From Ktedonobacter racemifer DSM 44963 (GTDB taxonomy: Bacteria > Chloroflexota > Ktedonobacteria > Ktedonobacterales > Ktedonobacteraceae), in assembly GCF_000178855.1 (NCBI RefSeq), contig NZ_ADVG01000005.1, positions 992,001-1,056,000 of the forward strand: a DNA stretch of 64,000 nt, written 5' to 3'. Shown piece by piece: positions 52,721-61,446 of this stretch. The notes below the pieces were generated by a model. The model saw only the letters and a list, made by a program, of their open reading frames with translations, did no database searches and had not been told where the DNA came from. Position 1 is the stretch's first letter; every line of letters starts with the position of its first letter. The translations under genes and the position numbers were made by a program.

Positions 52721-53872
52721 TTGGCAGACCTATCTCACATTCAGCGCATCCGCGAGCAGTTGCCCGCGACATCAAGCAATATTTATCTCAATACTGGCAC
52801 CTTTGGTCCCCTGCCTACTCTGTGTATCCAGGCCGTTCAGGACCACTTTGAGCGCGAGTTGCGGGAGGGACGTATCGGGACCAAAAGCTTTGAAAATACG
52901 GGCAACACCTATAAGCAGGCGCGCCAGAATATCGCGCGCCTGCTCAAAGCCGATGAAGAAGAGATCGCTCTGACCGATAACACTGGTGAGGGCCTCAACA
53001 TCGTCGCCAATGGCATCAACTGGAAGGCGGGCGACGAGGTCATCACTACCGATCACGAGCATATCAGCGCCCTGGCCCCGCTCTATCAGCTCCGCGACCG
53101 CTACGGCATTACCATTCGCTTCGCGGAATTGGGCCTGCGCGCCGACCGCCCGGTCGACGAGGCCATCGCGCCGCTTATCAACGAGCACACGCGCCTGATC
53201 CTCATCTCGCATGTGACCTGGACCACGGGTGCGGTGCTCGATGTACGCGCCGTCAATCGCCTGGGACACGAGCACAATATTCCTGTACTCATCGATGGTG
53301 CTCAGTCTGCCGGGGCCATTCCCCTGGATATGAAAGAACTTGAGGTCGATTTCTACGCCATCCCCATGCAGAAGTGGCTCTGCGGTCCCGAGGGCACGGG
53401 TGGCCTCTTCGCCAGCCGCGAGGCACTCAAGCATATCACCTCAACCTACGTCGGCTACTGGTCAGCCAAGAACTTCCACGGCGATTGGGCCTTGATCGAG
53501 AGTGCGCAGCGCTTCGAGTTGGGCGGCAGGCAGACGGCGGCCATCGCAGGCCAGAACGCCTCCCTGGAATGGTTTGAGCACGAAGTTGGGCACCAGTGGA
53601 TGTTCGAGCGCATCAGTCAGCTCAACAGCTACGCCAGCCAGGCCCTACAAAGCGTCACCGGCCTAACTCTCCTCACTCCCACGCCCGGCGCCAGCGGACT
53701 CCTCTCCTTCACTATCGAAGGCAAGGCCGACGAGGAGATCGTCACCGCCCTGCGCGAGCGCAACATCCTGATCCGCAACATCCCCGAAACTCGGTCCCTG
53801 CGCATCTCCACCGGCTTCTACAACACCGAAGAAGAGATCGACACACTGGTTAAAGCATTGCAGGAGCTGTAG
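52721..53872 (+). CDS. Class V aminotransferase (cysteine desulfurase / isopenicillin N epimerase-like)
   Basis: A 383-residue PLP enzyme of fold type I. NIYLNTGTFGPLPTLCIQAV is the N-terminal signature, ALTDNTGEGLNIVANGINWK the cofactor loop, HVTWTTGAVLDVRAVNRLGH and VLIDGAQSAGAIPLDMKEL carry the PLP Asp, and YAIPMQKWLCGPEGTGGLF carries the Schiff-base Lys. It resembles the SufS/isopenicillin-N-epimerase group without the usual SufS Cys loop being evident. I chose TTG at 52721 because of an AAGGAG site; the longer frame has none. Substrate unknown. Confidence 0.87.
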   Translation: MADLSHIQRIREQLPATSSNIYLNTGTFGPLPTLCIQAVQDHFERELREGRIGTKSFENTGNTYKQARQNIARLLKADEEEIALTDNTGEGLNIVANGINWKAGDEVITTDHEHISALAPLYQLRDRYGITIRFAELGLRADRPVDEAIAPLINEHTRLILISHVTWTTGAVLDVRAVNRLGHEHNIPVLIDGAQSAGAIPLDMKELEVDFYAIPMQKWLCGPEGTGGLFASREALKHITSTYVGYWSAKNFHGDWALIESAQRFELGGRQTAAIAGQNASLEWFEHEVGHQWMFERISQLNSYASQALQSVTGLTLLTPTPGASGLLSFTIEGKADEEIVTALRERNILIRNIPETRSLRISTGFYNTEEEIDTLVKALQEL

Positions 53873-53883
53873 AAAAAAGGGCA

Positions 53884-53953
53884 CTACTGACGTACGCACC
53901 CTATGCTGGGCGCTTGTACGCTGCCTGGGTGGCGTAGGCGTGTACGTCAGTAG
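53884..53953. terminator. Long imperfect hairpin after the aminotransferase gene
   Basis: CTACTGACGTACGC (about 53884-53897) pairs with GCGTGTACGTCAGTAG (about 53938-53953) with a 40-nt loop that can fold further. It lies 12 bp after the stop and 20 bp before the next gene, so it may end the transcript or act as an intercistronic hairpin. Confidence 0.5.
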
Positions 53954-53972
53954 CGCTGCATGAGGCATTTCA

Positions 53973-55022
53973 ATGGAAGAAACTTCTTTTTTCCTGACAG
54001 CCATCACCGAGGCATATGGGCAATCGCCCCTTGCCCTCACTGCATTACGCAAGCATAATCCAGAGGGAAAGCAGCTATATCGCGTCGATTTTACGGTGGG
54101 ACCTTCCTGGGTGATGCGCGCCTATCATGAGAGCCATAACCTGACCGACGCCTTTCGCTTTATAAGTGGCTCTCAATCCCTCCTTGAATGGCTACAAGGA
54201 ACTGCTCATACGTTATCTTCTATGACGAACCAGGGCTATCCTGCCCCAACGATCATTCCCTCTCTTACAGGAGAGCTTGTTGGAACACATCAAAAGTGGC
54301 ATATGCTCGTGACAACCTTTGTAGATGGTAACGCAAAAGATACAAGTCCAGAAAAGATGGCTGCACTGGGAGCTGCACTTAGCCAGTTGCACACACTTTA
54401 CCTTCCTGAACAGTCTTCAACGGATAGTGAGTTTGCACTTTCCTGGTGGTCGCGTACTCGCCTACAAGAAGGGTCACACCGCCTGAGATCTGCCGCACCC
54501 TATGTTCCCCAGGAGATACAAGCCCTTTATGATGCATGCCAGCACACCTTTGATTATTTCCAGCATGACTCACTCCTTCCACAAACGCTTATCCATGGAG
54601 ATTGCTGGGCCGAAAATGGTGTCCAGGCGCAAGAGGGACAGACAACTCTGATTGATTGGGAATGCGCAGGCCTGGGGCTACCGATTCTTGATTTCGGCTC
54701 ACTGCTCCTGCACTGCCACTTTGATCAACGGGATAAACGCGAACACCAGGCTTACCCCCAGTACCAACCTGACCCCCAGCGCATCGCAGCCGTTGTGCAA
54801 GGCTATTCTCGTTGGCGACGGCTCTCAACTTATGAGAGCGAAGCCCTGTTAGAGGCTGTTCGTTTCAGCGTGACTTGGCGGCTTGCCTGGTTCTTTTCGC
54901 TCCTGGCAAAAGACACGACAAACGAATGGGTTCAGGGTGCCTTGAGACGCTGGCAGCGTTGGTATGCCATTAGCGAGGACATTGCACACCTGGCCCATGA
55001 AACCATTGGACAAGCTAACTAA
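53973..55022 (+). CDS. Aminoglycoside-phosphotransferase-fold (APH/choline kinase) protein
   Basis: A 349-residue small-molecule kinase. LPQTLIHGDCWAENGVQAQE holds the catalytic Asp of the Brenner-type motif (HGDxxxxN), and TTLIDWECAGLGLPILDFGS the metal-binding Asp. The N-lobe lysine is probably in WVMRAYHES (Arg in place of Lys). These enzymes phosphorylate aminoglycosides, choline, homoserine or related compounds; no specific substrate can be named. It is convergent with smc, with a strong shared terminator between them. Confidence 0.85.
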   Translation: MEETSFFLTAITEAYGQSPLALTALRKHNPEGKQLYRVDFTVGPSWVMRAYHESHNLTDAFRFISGSQSLLEWLQGTAHTLSSMTNQGYPAPTIIPSLTGELVGTHQKWHMLVTTFVDGNAKDTSPEKMAALGAALSQLHTLYLPEQSSTDSEFALSWWSRTRLQEGSHRLRSAAPYVPQEIQALYDACQHTFDYFQHDSLLPQTLIHGDCWAENGVQAQEGQTTLIDWECAGLGLPILDFGSLLLHCHFDQRDKREHQAYPQYQPDPQRIAAVVQGYSRWRRLSTYESEALLEAVRFSVTWRLAWFFSLLAKDTTNEWVQGALRRWQRWYAISEDIAHLAHETIGQAN

Positions 55023-55051
55023 CTCGTATCTTTCGTAGTTGCCCACGCCCA

Positions 55052-55103
55052 GCAGGTGGGCCAGGTAGTGCTTCTAAAGGGCGCACCTACCTGGCCCACC
55101 TGC
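55052..55103. terminator. Perfect 17-bp bidirectional hairpin between APH-like gene and smc
   Basis: GCAGGTGGGCCAGGTAG (55052-55068) and its exact complement (55087-55103) flank an 18-nt loop. It sits 30 bp after one stop and 36 bp after the convergent smc stop. Confidence 0.8.
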
Positions 55104-55138
55104 ATGGGCAGTGGAACCATCACATATCATCCCATTAT

Positions 55139-58100
55139 TTACCGTTCGTGGACGGCGACGGCCTCTTCGAGGCGGATGGAGAGCATGCGCGAGACGCTGT
55201 CACGCATGGAGACGCCGTAGATGACCTGGGCTGCGGTCATAGTGACGCGATTGTGCGTGATGACGATAAACTGGGTCTTCTGCGCCAGCTGTCTGAGGAT
55301 GTCGCAGAAGCGGGCGACGTTGGATTCGTCGAGCGCGGCGTCGACCTCGTCGAGAAGGCAGAAGGGCGGAGGGTTGATCTCCAGGAGGGAGAAGAGCAGG
55401 GCGGCCGAGACCAGCGCGCGCTCACCACCCGAGAGTAGCGAGAGGTCCTGCACCTTCTTGCCTGGCGGTTGGACAATCACCTCGACACCAGCGGGCATAC
55501 TCGTGGGCGAGGCCGCGCCCTCATCCTCGCCACCCTTGGCGCTGATCAACTCCAAGCGGGCGTTACCACCGTTGAAGAGGGTGGTAAAGTGCTCGCGGAA
55601 GCGGGCGTTGACGGCCTGGAAGGTGGCCTCAAACTGCCGGGCCATGGTGGCGTCTAGCTGATCAATGATGGTGCGGAGCTGGAGCGCGGCCTGGTCAAGG
55701 TCCGTGATCTGCGAGGTCAGGAATTCGTAGCGCGTCTTCGTCTCCTCGTAGAGCTGGGGAGCGTTCTCGTCACAGCCGCCCATGGCTTTGAGACGGCTGC
55801 GCAGGGCGTCTACGCGCCGCCGTAGCTTGCGCAGGTGCGCCTCCTCCTCTTCGGAGAGGCTCCCATCTGCCTGTAGTGCGGCGGGATGGCTTCCGTTGGT
55901 GCCTGGCGTGGACTCGCTATCGATGCTTTCGATACGCTCGGCCTGGCGCGCCAGTTCCTGGGGATCTTCGATGCCCATCTCGTCACGCAACTGTTCGAGC
56001 AGGGTCTCGATGGCGTCATGCGCCTTCTGGCTGTCGAGCAGGGCCTTACGATAGACGCCCTCTTGCTCACTCATCTCGTGCTGCATGCGGTTGCGCTGCT
56101 GCTCGATACTGGCGATCTGTTGCTCAACCTGGGCCAGTTGTCCCTCGACCTCGTGTAGCTGCGTCTGCTGCGCCTTGGCCTGGATACGTGCCTGCTCCAA
56201 CTGCTGGCGCTGGCCCTCAATGCTCTCACGTAACTGCTGCTGGCGCTGCTCAAGCTCTTTGGCACGCGCCACCTGCTGACCAATCTGCGCCTTGAGATCC
56301 TGGGCCTGCGTGTTCTGCTGTGCGAGCTGCTGGCGCAGGGCCTTGGCCTCCTGGCGCTTGACTGCGAGGGCTGTACGCGCCCGACCTAGCTCATCCTGCT
56401 GACGACGATAGGAGGTAGCACGCTCCTCCATCTCGTACTGTAGCTCCTCCACCAGGCCGGACATCTCCCGCTGCTTCTTCTCATGCGCCTGGACACGTTC
56501 CTGGCCCGCCACGACCTCTTGCTCCAGGCCCGCGACCTCGGCGGCGAGCTGCTGCTCAATGGAGGCTGAGAGTCTGATTTCGGTCTGCGAGCGCTCCTGA
56601 TCGCGCTGGATATTCGTCACAATCTTATTCTGCTCATTAGCGCGAGCGGAGAGCTTCTGGAGCTGCTTATCGAGGGCGTTCTGCTCGACGCGTCGCCCCT
56701 CCTGGGCACGCTGTACCTCGCTCAGTGAGGCATTAAGGCCATCGAGTTGCTCCTTCTGCTCATCGAGTTGCTGGGGAAGCTCACGCAATTCGCGCTCATA
56801 GGCCAGCAGGCCCTGCTGCGCTCCCCCCTTGCTCGCACCACCAGAAAGCCAGCCATCCACGTGCAGGACATCGCCCTTCAGCGTGACAATGGAGGTAAAA
56901 GGAAGGTCGCTGACGGAAGAGAGGCTCAAGGGCAGCGCCCAGTCCAGAAGTTCGCGCGCGGCATCGAGGTCCTGCGCGATGACGACGCCACGCAGCAAAC
57001 GCGCGAAGAGGGGCTGGTAGCGTGCCTCACACTGGACGAGTTTCGCCGCGAAACCTTTAACGCGTGCTTGCAACTCGGGCTTCTGTTCAAGGAAGCGCTG
57101 CAAAACAGCCTCTTCGACCTGGTCCTGGATGCCGCTGACCTCCCTGCCTCCTTCATCTTCGTCCTCGCGCTCCAGCCAGACGATCATGGCCTTGCCACTA
57201 TTCGAGCTTTGCAAGTACTGCTGGCAGCCCAGGGCATTATCTAATGTCTCGACCACAACGGCCTGCATGTAGGGTCCCAAAGCAGCCTCCAGGGCCTGCT
57301 CCATCCCCTCGGGGACAACGCCCAGTTGCGGCACTGGACCAAGCATGCCATTGAGCTTGCCAGCGGGGGCGCGCAGAAGAGCACGTACGCCGTCGCTATA
57401 GCCGCTCAGGCTCTGGCGCCAGTTCTTGAGCATGTTCAGGCGGTCGGAGATTGTGCGGCGCTTGCGTTCGGCGTCCGCGATCAGACCTTTGATCCGCTCC
57501 ATCTCCTGCTGCCCTTCGGCGATGGATTTGGCGATGCCCTGCTTCTGCTGCTGGACCTGTTGCTCTTCGTCACGCACGGCCTGAAGGCGCGCCCGCTCCT
57601 CGACGAGCTTTCCTTCAAGAGTACGCAGCGTCTGCTGGGCCTCAGCGATGGTGTTGCGCCGGGCGGCCAGGGTCCGGTTGCGCTCACCTACTTGCTTCTG
57701 CAAGCGTCCTAGCTCGGTCTGACTGGAGCCCAGGCGTGCCTGGACCTGGACAAGATCGTTCTGTGCGGCCCGCAGGCGGCGCTCATCCAGCTCATACTCT
57801 TTCTGCGCACGCGAGACCTTCATCTCCAGGTCGGCCAGTTTCGCCGAACCCTCGTCAACCGCCTCGTCGGCCAGGTCGCACTGCTCCTCCAGGTCGATAA
57901 GCTGCTTTTGCAGGGCGATCAGGCGCTCACGCAGGCGGCGCTCTTCCTGCTGCATATCGCCGCGCTGGCGCTCCAGGCCTCCAATACGCTCCTCATTGAC
58001 CGCCAGGTCTCGCTCACCACGCTGAACGACCTCGTTGGCCTCGTTCCAGGCCCGGCGCAGTTCCGCGATGCGGGCCTGGGTCTGCTGGCGCGTGGCACGA

Positions 58101-58915
58101 TAGCCCATGCCCTGGTCAACAACGAACTGCAAGGCCTGCTCCAGCTCGCGTACCTTGCTCGCCTGCTCCTGTTCTAAGCGCTCGGTGCGCTCGCTATTGA
58201 CGCGCAGGCGCCGCCACTGCAAGGTATACCAGGCCAGCAGCACCTCTTGCAGCTCGGCGCTAACCTGCTTATACTCGACGGCGCGCTTGGCCTGGATCTC
58301 CAGCGGACCCAGGCGCGGCTCAATCTCGCTAACGATGTCGCGCACCCGATCCAGGTTCATCTCCGTCTGCTTGAGACGGTTATCGGCCTCGGTGCGCTGC
58401 ACCTGAAAGGGACGAATGCCTGCCGCGTTCTCAAAGAGTCCACGCCGCTCCTCGGCGCGCAGGCTCAGCGCGGCATCGATCAGACCCTGGCCGATAACGG
58501 TATAGGAGTCGTGTCCGATGCGGGCCTGGGCCAGCAGTAAGAGGACATCCTTGAGACGTACCTTCTGCTTATTAATTAAATACTCGTTCTCGCCCGAACG
58601 AAACGAACGGCGCGTGACCGTAATCTCGCTATAATCTGAGGGCACCCAGCCCGTGCTGTTATCAATGGTTAGTGATACCTCGGCCATACCTAGCGCCGCC
58701 TTCCCCTGTCCACCCACAAAAATAATGTCGTCGCTCTTCTTTCCACGCAGCTGGCGCATATTCTGCTCGCCAAGCACCCAGCGCATCGCGTCGGCGACGT
58801 TCGACTTGCCCGACCCATTGGGTCCCACCACCGCCGTAATCCCTGGACTAAACTCCAGAACCGTACGCGAGGCAAAACTCTTGAAGCCAAGCATTTCCAG
58901 GCGTTTTAAATACAC
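55139..58915 (-). CDS. smc: Chromosome partition ATPase SMC
   Basis: A 1258-residue SMC, the core of the condensin-like complex with ScpA/ScpB. The N-terminal head has MYLKRLEMLGFKSFASRTVL and Walker A GPNGSGKSNVADAM. Long coiled coils follow (about 170-500 and 680-1020). The hinge lies at about 510-660 (LNGMLGPVPQLGVVPEGMEQ, then VVVETLDNALGCQQYLQ). The C-terminal head carries the signature LLSGGERALVSAALLFSLLE and Walker B FCLLDEVDAALDESN. Length is normal to slightly long for bacteria. No scp genes are in the window. The start at 58915 fits the family N-terminus exactly. Confidence 0.97.
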   Translation of the reverse strand: MYLKRLEMLGFKSFASRTVLEFSPGITAVVGPNGSGKSNVADAMRWVLGEQNMRQLRGKKSDDIIFVGGQGKAALGMAEVSLTIDNSTGWVPSDYSEITVTRRSFRSGENEYLINKQKVRLKDVLLLLAQARIGHDSYTVIGQGLIDAALSLRAEERRGLFENAAGIRPFQVQRTEADNRLKQTEMNLDRVRDIVSEIEPRLGPLEIQAKRAVEYKQVSAELQEVLLAWYTLQWRRLRVNSERTERLEQEQASKVRELEQALQFVVDQGMGYRATRQQTQARIAELRRAWNEANEVVQRGERDLAVNEERIGGLERQRGDMQQEERRLRERLIALQKQLIDLEEQCDLADEAVDEGSAKLADLEMKVSRAQKEYELDERRLRAAQNDLVQVQARLGSSQTELGRLQKQVGERNRTLAARRNTIAEAQQTLRTLEGKLVEERARLQAVRDEEQQVQQQKQGIAKSIAEGQQEMERIKGLIADAERKRRTISDRLNMLKNWRQSLSGYSDGVRALLRAPAGKLNGMLGPVPQLGVVPEGMEQALEAALGPYMQAVVVETLDNALGCQQYLQSSNSGKAMIVWLEREDEDEGGREVSGIQDQVEEAVLQRFLEQKPELQARVKGFAAKLVQCEARYQPLFARLLRGVVIAQDLDAARELLDWALPLSLSSVSDLPFTSIVTLKGDVLHVDGWLSGGASKGGAQQGLLAYERELRELPQQLDEQKEQLDGLNASLSEVQRAQEGRRVEQNALDKQLQKLSARANEQNKIVTNIQRDQERSQTEIRLSASIEQQLAAEVAGLEQEVVAGQERVQAHEKKQREMSGLVEELQYEMEERATSYRRQQDELGRARTALAVKRQEAKALRQQLAQQNTQAQDLKAQIGQQVARAKELEQRQQQLRESIEGQRQQLEQARIQAKAQQTQLHEVEGQLAQVEQQIASIEQQRNRMQHEMSEQEGVYRKALLDSQKAHDAIETLLEQLRDEMGIEDPQELARQAERIESIDSESTPGTNGSHPAALQADGSLSEEEEAHLRKLRRRVDALRSRLKAMGGCDENAPQLYEETKTRYEFLTSQITDLDQAALQLRTIIDQLDATMARQFEATFQAVNARFREHFTTLFNGGNARLELISAKGGEDEGAASPTSMPAGVEVIVQPPGKKVQDLSLLSGGERALVSAALLFSLLEINPPPFCLLDEVDAALDESNVARFCDILRQLAQKTQFIVITHNRVTMTAAQVIYGVSMRDSVSRMLSIRLEEAVAVHER

Positions 58916-59219
58916 AACGCGATCCCTTCCTCCAAGAAAAGACTCTGAGAATTCCCACCGATCATACCATAGCCATCCATTACAGCCAAGTGCTCAAAAA
59001 AATACCAGAAAGAGAGAAGAGGCGGGAGATCTTCTCTCTTTCTGGCATTCGCGGAAAGTGAGGCAAACAGTCACAATACATGAGTGATGGGCAGGTCATC
59101 TATTGCATACCCTTACATAGCAAGCATACCCCTCCAACTAAATCATTCATCTACCTCTATACATACTGCCTGTATACTCAGTAGCGACTCTATCAAACAC
59201 AACATATTCCTGATCAGTG

Positions 59220-59370
59220 ACACTCTGCATGGGCTAAAGCCCAGCAGCTTCTGACACGGCTCCGTAAGCGCCTCCGTGAGACATGTCCCGTAGGGACTAC
59301 TCAAAATGGAGGCGTAGTGTGGTAGCCATATCTGAGAGGCGCGCACCCATCCGGCGCAATCCCCCCTGGG
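59220..59370 (-). mobile_element. Probable right end of an IS200/IS605-type tnpB element
   Basis: On the minus strand, GTCTCACGGAGGCGCTTACG and GAGCCGTGTCAG lead into a GGGCTTTAGCCC hairpin. This is the layout of tnpB right ends, where the 3' end of the guide RNA scaffold lies. The matching tnpB would be the broken gene at 61447-62834, now separated from its end by the intron stack. 58916-59219 holds nothing recognised. Confidence 0.5.
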
Positions 59371-59731
59371 GTCGAGTAGGGAGCGGTTGTCCCTTGCGGG
59401 ATCACCCGTCACCCTCTCGCCGAACCGGACGTACGAGTTTCCAGGTATCCGGCTCTCCCTTTACGTTTCGCTGAAGATGTTCTCTATCAGGGAGCGTACC
59501 AGCGTTCAGTCGTTTTCCCTGTTTTGAGATGGCCGTCAGTGCTTCCAATCTCCTAATGACTGTATCGGGTAGCATCAGCACACCCTCGCTTTCGGTTGAT
59601 TGTAGGCTACGTAAGCTACTTCCCTTCCCCTCGATAGTGGAGGTTTCAGACGTATTACTACGCTTTATCCTTCTATCAGTATCGCATGAGCTTCTTTGCT
59701 CTGCGATCTGCGAGACCCATTACAGGCTCAC
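59371..59731 (-). ncRNA. 3' part of a group II intron with domain V (outer intron)
   Basis: A canonical 35-nt domain V lies at 59421-59455 on the minus strand: GAGCCGGATACC, GAAA-type loop, then GTACGTCCGGTTCG. It is followed by a domain VI-like stem and ends CCTACTCGAC at about 59371. Upstream is the start of a reverse transcriptase reading frame fused directly to the 3' region. I read it as the downstream half of an intron whose 5' half is at 61087 and beyond. Confidence 0.75.
59402..59575 (-). pseudogene. Group II intron reverse transcriptase, internally deleted to its first residues
   Basis: The short frame begins MLPDTVIRRLEALTAISKQG and KRLN, matching the N-terminus of group II intron-encoded proteins. 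It then jumps to sequence read through domain V (GEPDTWKLVRPVRRE). The RT, maturase and endonuclease domains (about 500 residues) are gone. It shows that the outer intron once encoded its own RT. Confidence 0.6.
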
Positions 59732-60430
59732 ATTGAGATGAAGTAGACCGCCAGCGAGGTACTGATGCTGTCCCGACCTGCCTGATGTTTCAGGTGGTTT
59801 CCTGGACTCAGCCCTTTTCCAACGGTCTCTTCCCGAACCCAGCGGGCCACTTTCATGGCACTGTAGCTCTCCAGAACCCTTTGCCTCGTTGCGCAAAGAT
59901 CGTGTGGCCCATCCAGGCCAACCTCTGCCGCTGAGACGAGTTCCTGGGACCCTTCGCCCTGTCTGTGTCTTTCTCACAGGCCCCGGCGGGGCGTGACTTC
60001 CGCGACTACTTCGGTCCCTCTGTACCCATACACCTCGCGGTGGTTAGGGCAACCCCAAGTTGCCTCCAAGAATCTCAGTTCGTGCTCCAGGTGTCCTTTA
60101 CGTCTTTTCCCGTTCCTTACGGGTAGGCTCCGACGGAAGCTTTGTCGGGAAGTAGTACCGTTCCCGGCAACGTCGAACACAGGCGCTAGTACCGTTTCCT
60201 GTGGGCTGCCCCGGTTCCGCCTTGACTGGGCTTCAGACAATCAGTCTTCACCATACACGACTTACCTGACGAGCCTCTGGCCCCTGGTACTGGGACTTCA
60301 CTCGCCTTTGATACAACATGCTACGGTCCCCTCGACTCTTTCGAGCGAAAGTAAGTTGCTGGTTTATCCACACTGCTTCAGTGGACCCACCCCGACGGGT
60401 GAGAGAGATTCTTGTGCCACATGGGCGCAC
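59732..60430 (-). ncRNA. ORF-less group II intron, copy A
   Basis: The 5' end GTGCGCCCATGTGGCAC is at 60430 (minus strand), the usual GUGYG start. Domain V is at 59834-59869 (GAGCTACAGTGCCATGAAAG, then CTGGGTTCG). The 3' end is near 59732 but not exact. It is about 700 nt with no reverse transcriptase, so it needs one in trans. It is clearly related to copy B along domain I, and the two abut without exon between them. Confidence 0.8.
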
Positions 60431-61086
60431 GTAGGGTAGGGTAAGAGGCCAAGTCCCGATTGCTCGGGAGCATCAACCCCTCCCCTCCGAACTCCACGTG
60501 CACCCTTTCGATGCATGAAGCTCTCCAGAGGCCAGTGTCTTTTCAACACCACTCCCACAGTGGTCTTCTGACACATCCGTGTCAACCACCATTTTTGAGT
60601 GTGGCCTCCTGCAACCCTTTGCTGGGTACATACCCAACTCGTATGGTCGCTCCGTCACCATGCCCCTTACGGGGTTTAGGCGATCCCTTAGTTCCATCAA
60701 ATGTCTCAGTCTGTACGTAGGTGCCCATTTCGTCATTTCCCTCTCCGTGAGGGCTGGCTCCAACGAGAGCTTGTAGGGAAAGTAGTACCGTTCCCCTACA
60801 CGTTGGACACAGGCGATAGTCCCTTCTCCTGTGGGCTGCTCCATTTCCGCCGTGACTTGAATTCAGCCAATCAAGACTTCACCCTATACAGCTTCACTGA
60901 TGAGCCTCTGGCTCCTGGGACTGGAGCTTCACTCACCTTTGACACGACATGCTATTTTCCCCCCACGCCTTTCGGGTGAAGGTGTCCCCGCTCTCTATGA
61001 GAACGGGTAAGTCGCTGTGTTACTCACCTTGCTCTAGTGAGCTTACCCCGACGGGTAAGGGAGACATTTGTGGCACAAAGGCGCAC
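60431..61086 (-). ncRNA. ORF-less group II intron, copy B
   Basis: The 5' end GTGCGCCTTTGTGCCAC is at 61086 and the 3' end CCCTACCCTAC at 60431, directly followed by copy A's GTGCGCC. Domain V (60488-60523) reads GAGCTTCATGCATCGAAAGG then TGCACGTGGAGTTCG, with correct stem and GAAA loop. The domain VI stem follows. Length 656 nt. No protein frame of meaning is present. Confidence 0.85.
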
Positions 61087-61370
61087 TACTACGGAAGCTC
61101 CGTCACCATGCAGGTGTGACCCTGTTTAGGTGATCCCGTATTTACAGCAGAATGAGTTTTAGCATGCTCCAGGGCACCCGTTCGTCCAATGTGTACCTCT
61201 CGTAGTAAGAGAATGCCAGATTGGTTGGATAGAACGATAGCACCGCCTTATCGCGCTACAATCTGGTCTAGCGTTTCAGCCATCTTTCGCTAGCGTCGGC
61301 CTGGAGACCATTTGGACTAGGTTTCAAGAAATCCATCCTTACCCATACACGCTTTGCGCTGGCAGCTCAA
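61087..61370 (-). ncRNA. 5' or middle part of an interrupted group II intron
   Basis: The stretch before copy B (GGGATCACCTAAACAGGG, then GCATGGTGACGGAGCTTCCG, at about 61095-61140) matches the middle of copy B itself (GGGATCGCCTAAACCCCG, then GCATGGTGACGGAGC at about 60650-60690). It breaks off at GTAGTA where copy B starts. So copy B inserted inside another intron at this point; the rest of that intron is probably 59371-59731. Its 5' end could not be fixed. Confidence 0.6.
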
Positions 61371-61446
61371 GGCGTTGATGACTTGTCTTTACGCTGTCTT
61401 TTCCTCACATGCTCTACTCCCCTCCCCCTTTCGAGGTTCAAGCCTT

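Noticed and set aside
55148..58540. Many forward frames within the smc region
   Set aside because: All are antisense shadows of a complete, GC-rich smc gene.
59993..60979. Forward and reverse frames of 90-150 codons across the intron stack
   Set aside because: They cross intron boundaries and domain V motifs; no reverse transcriptase or other domain appears.
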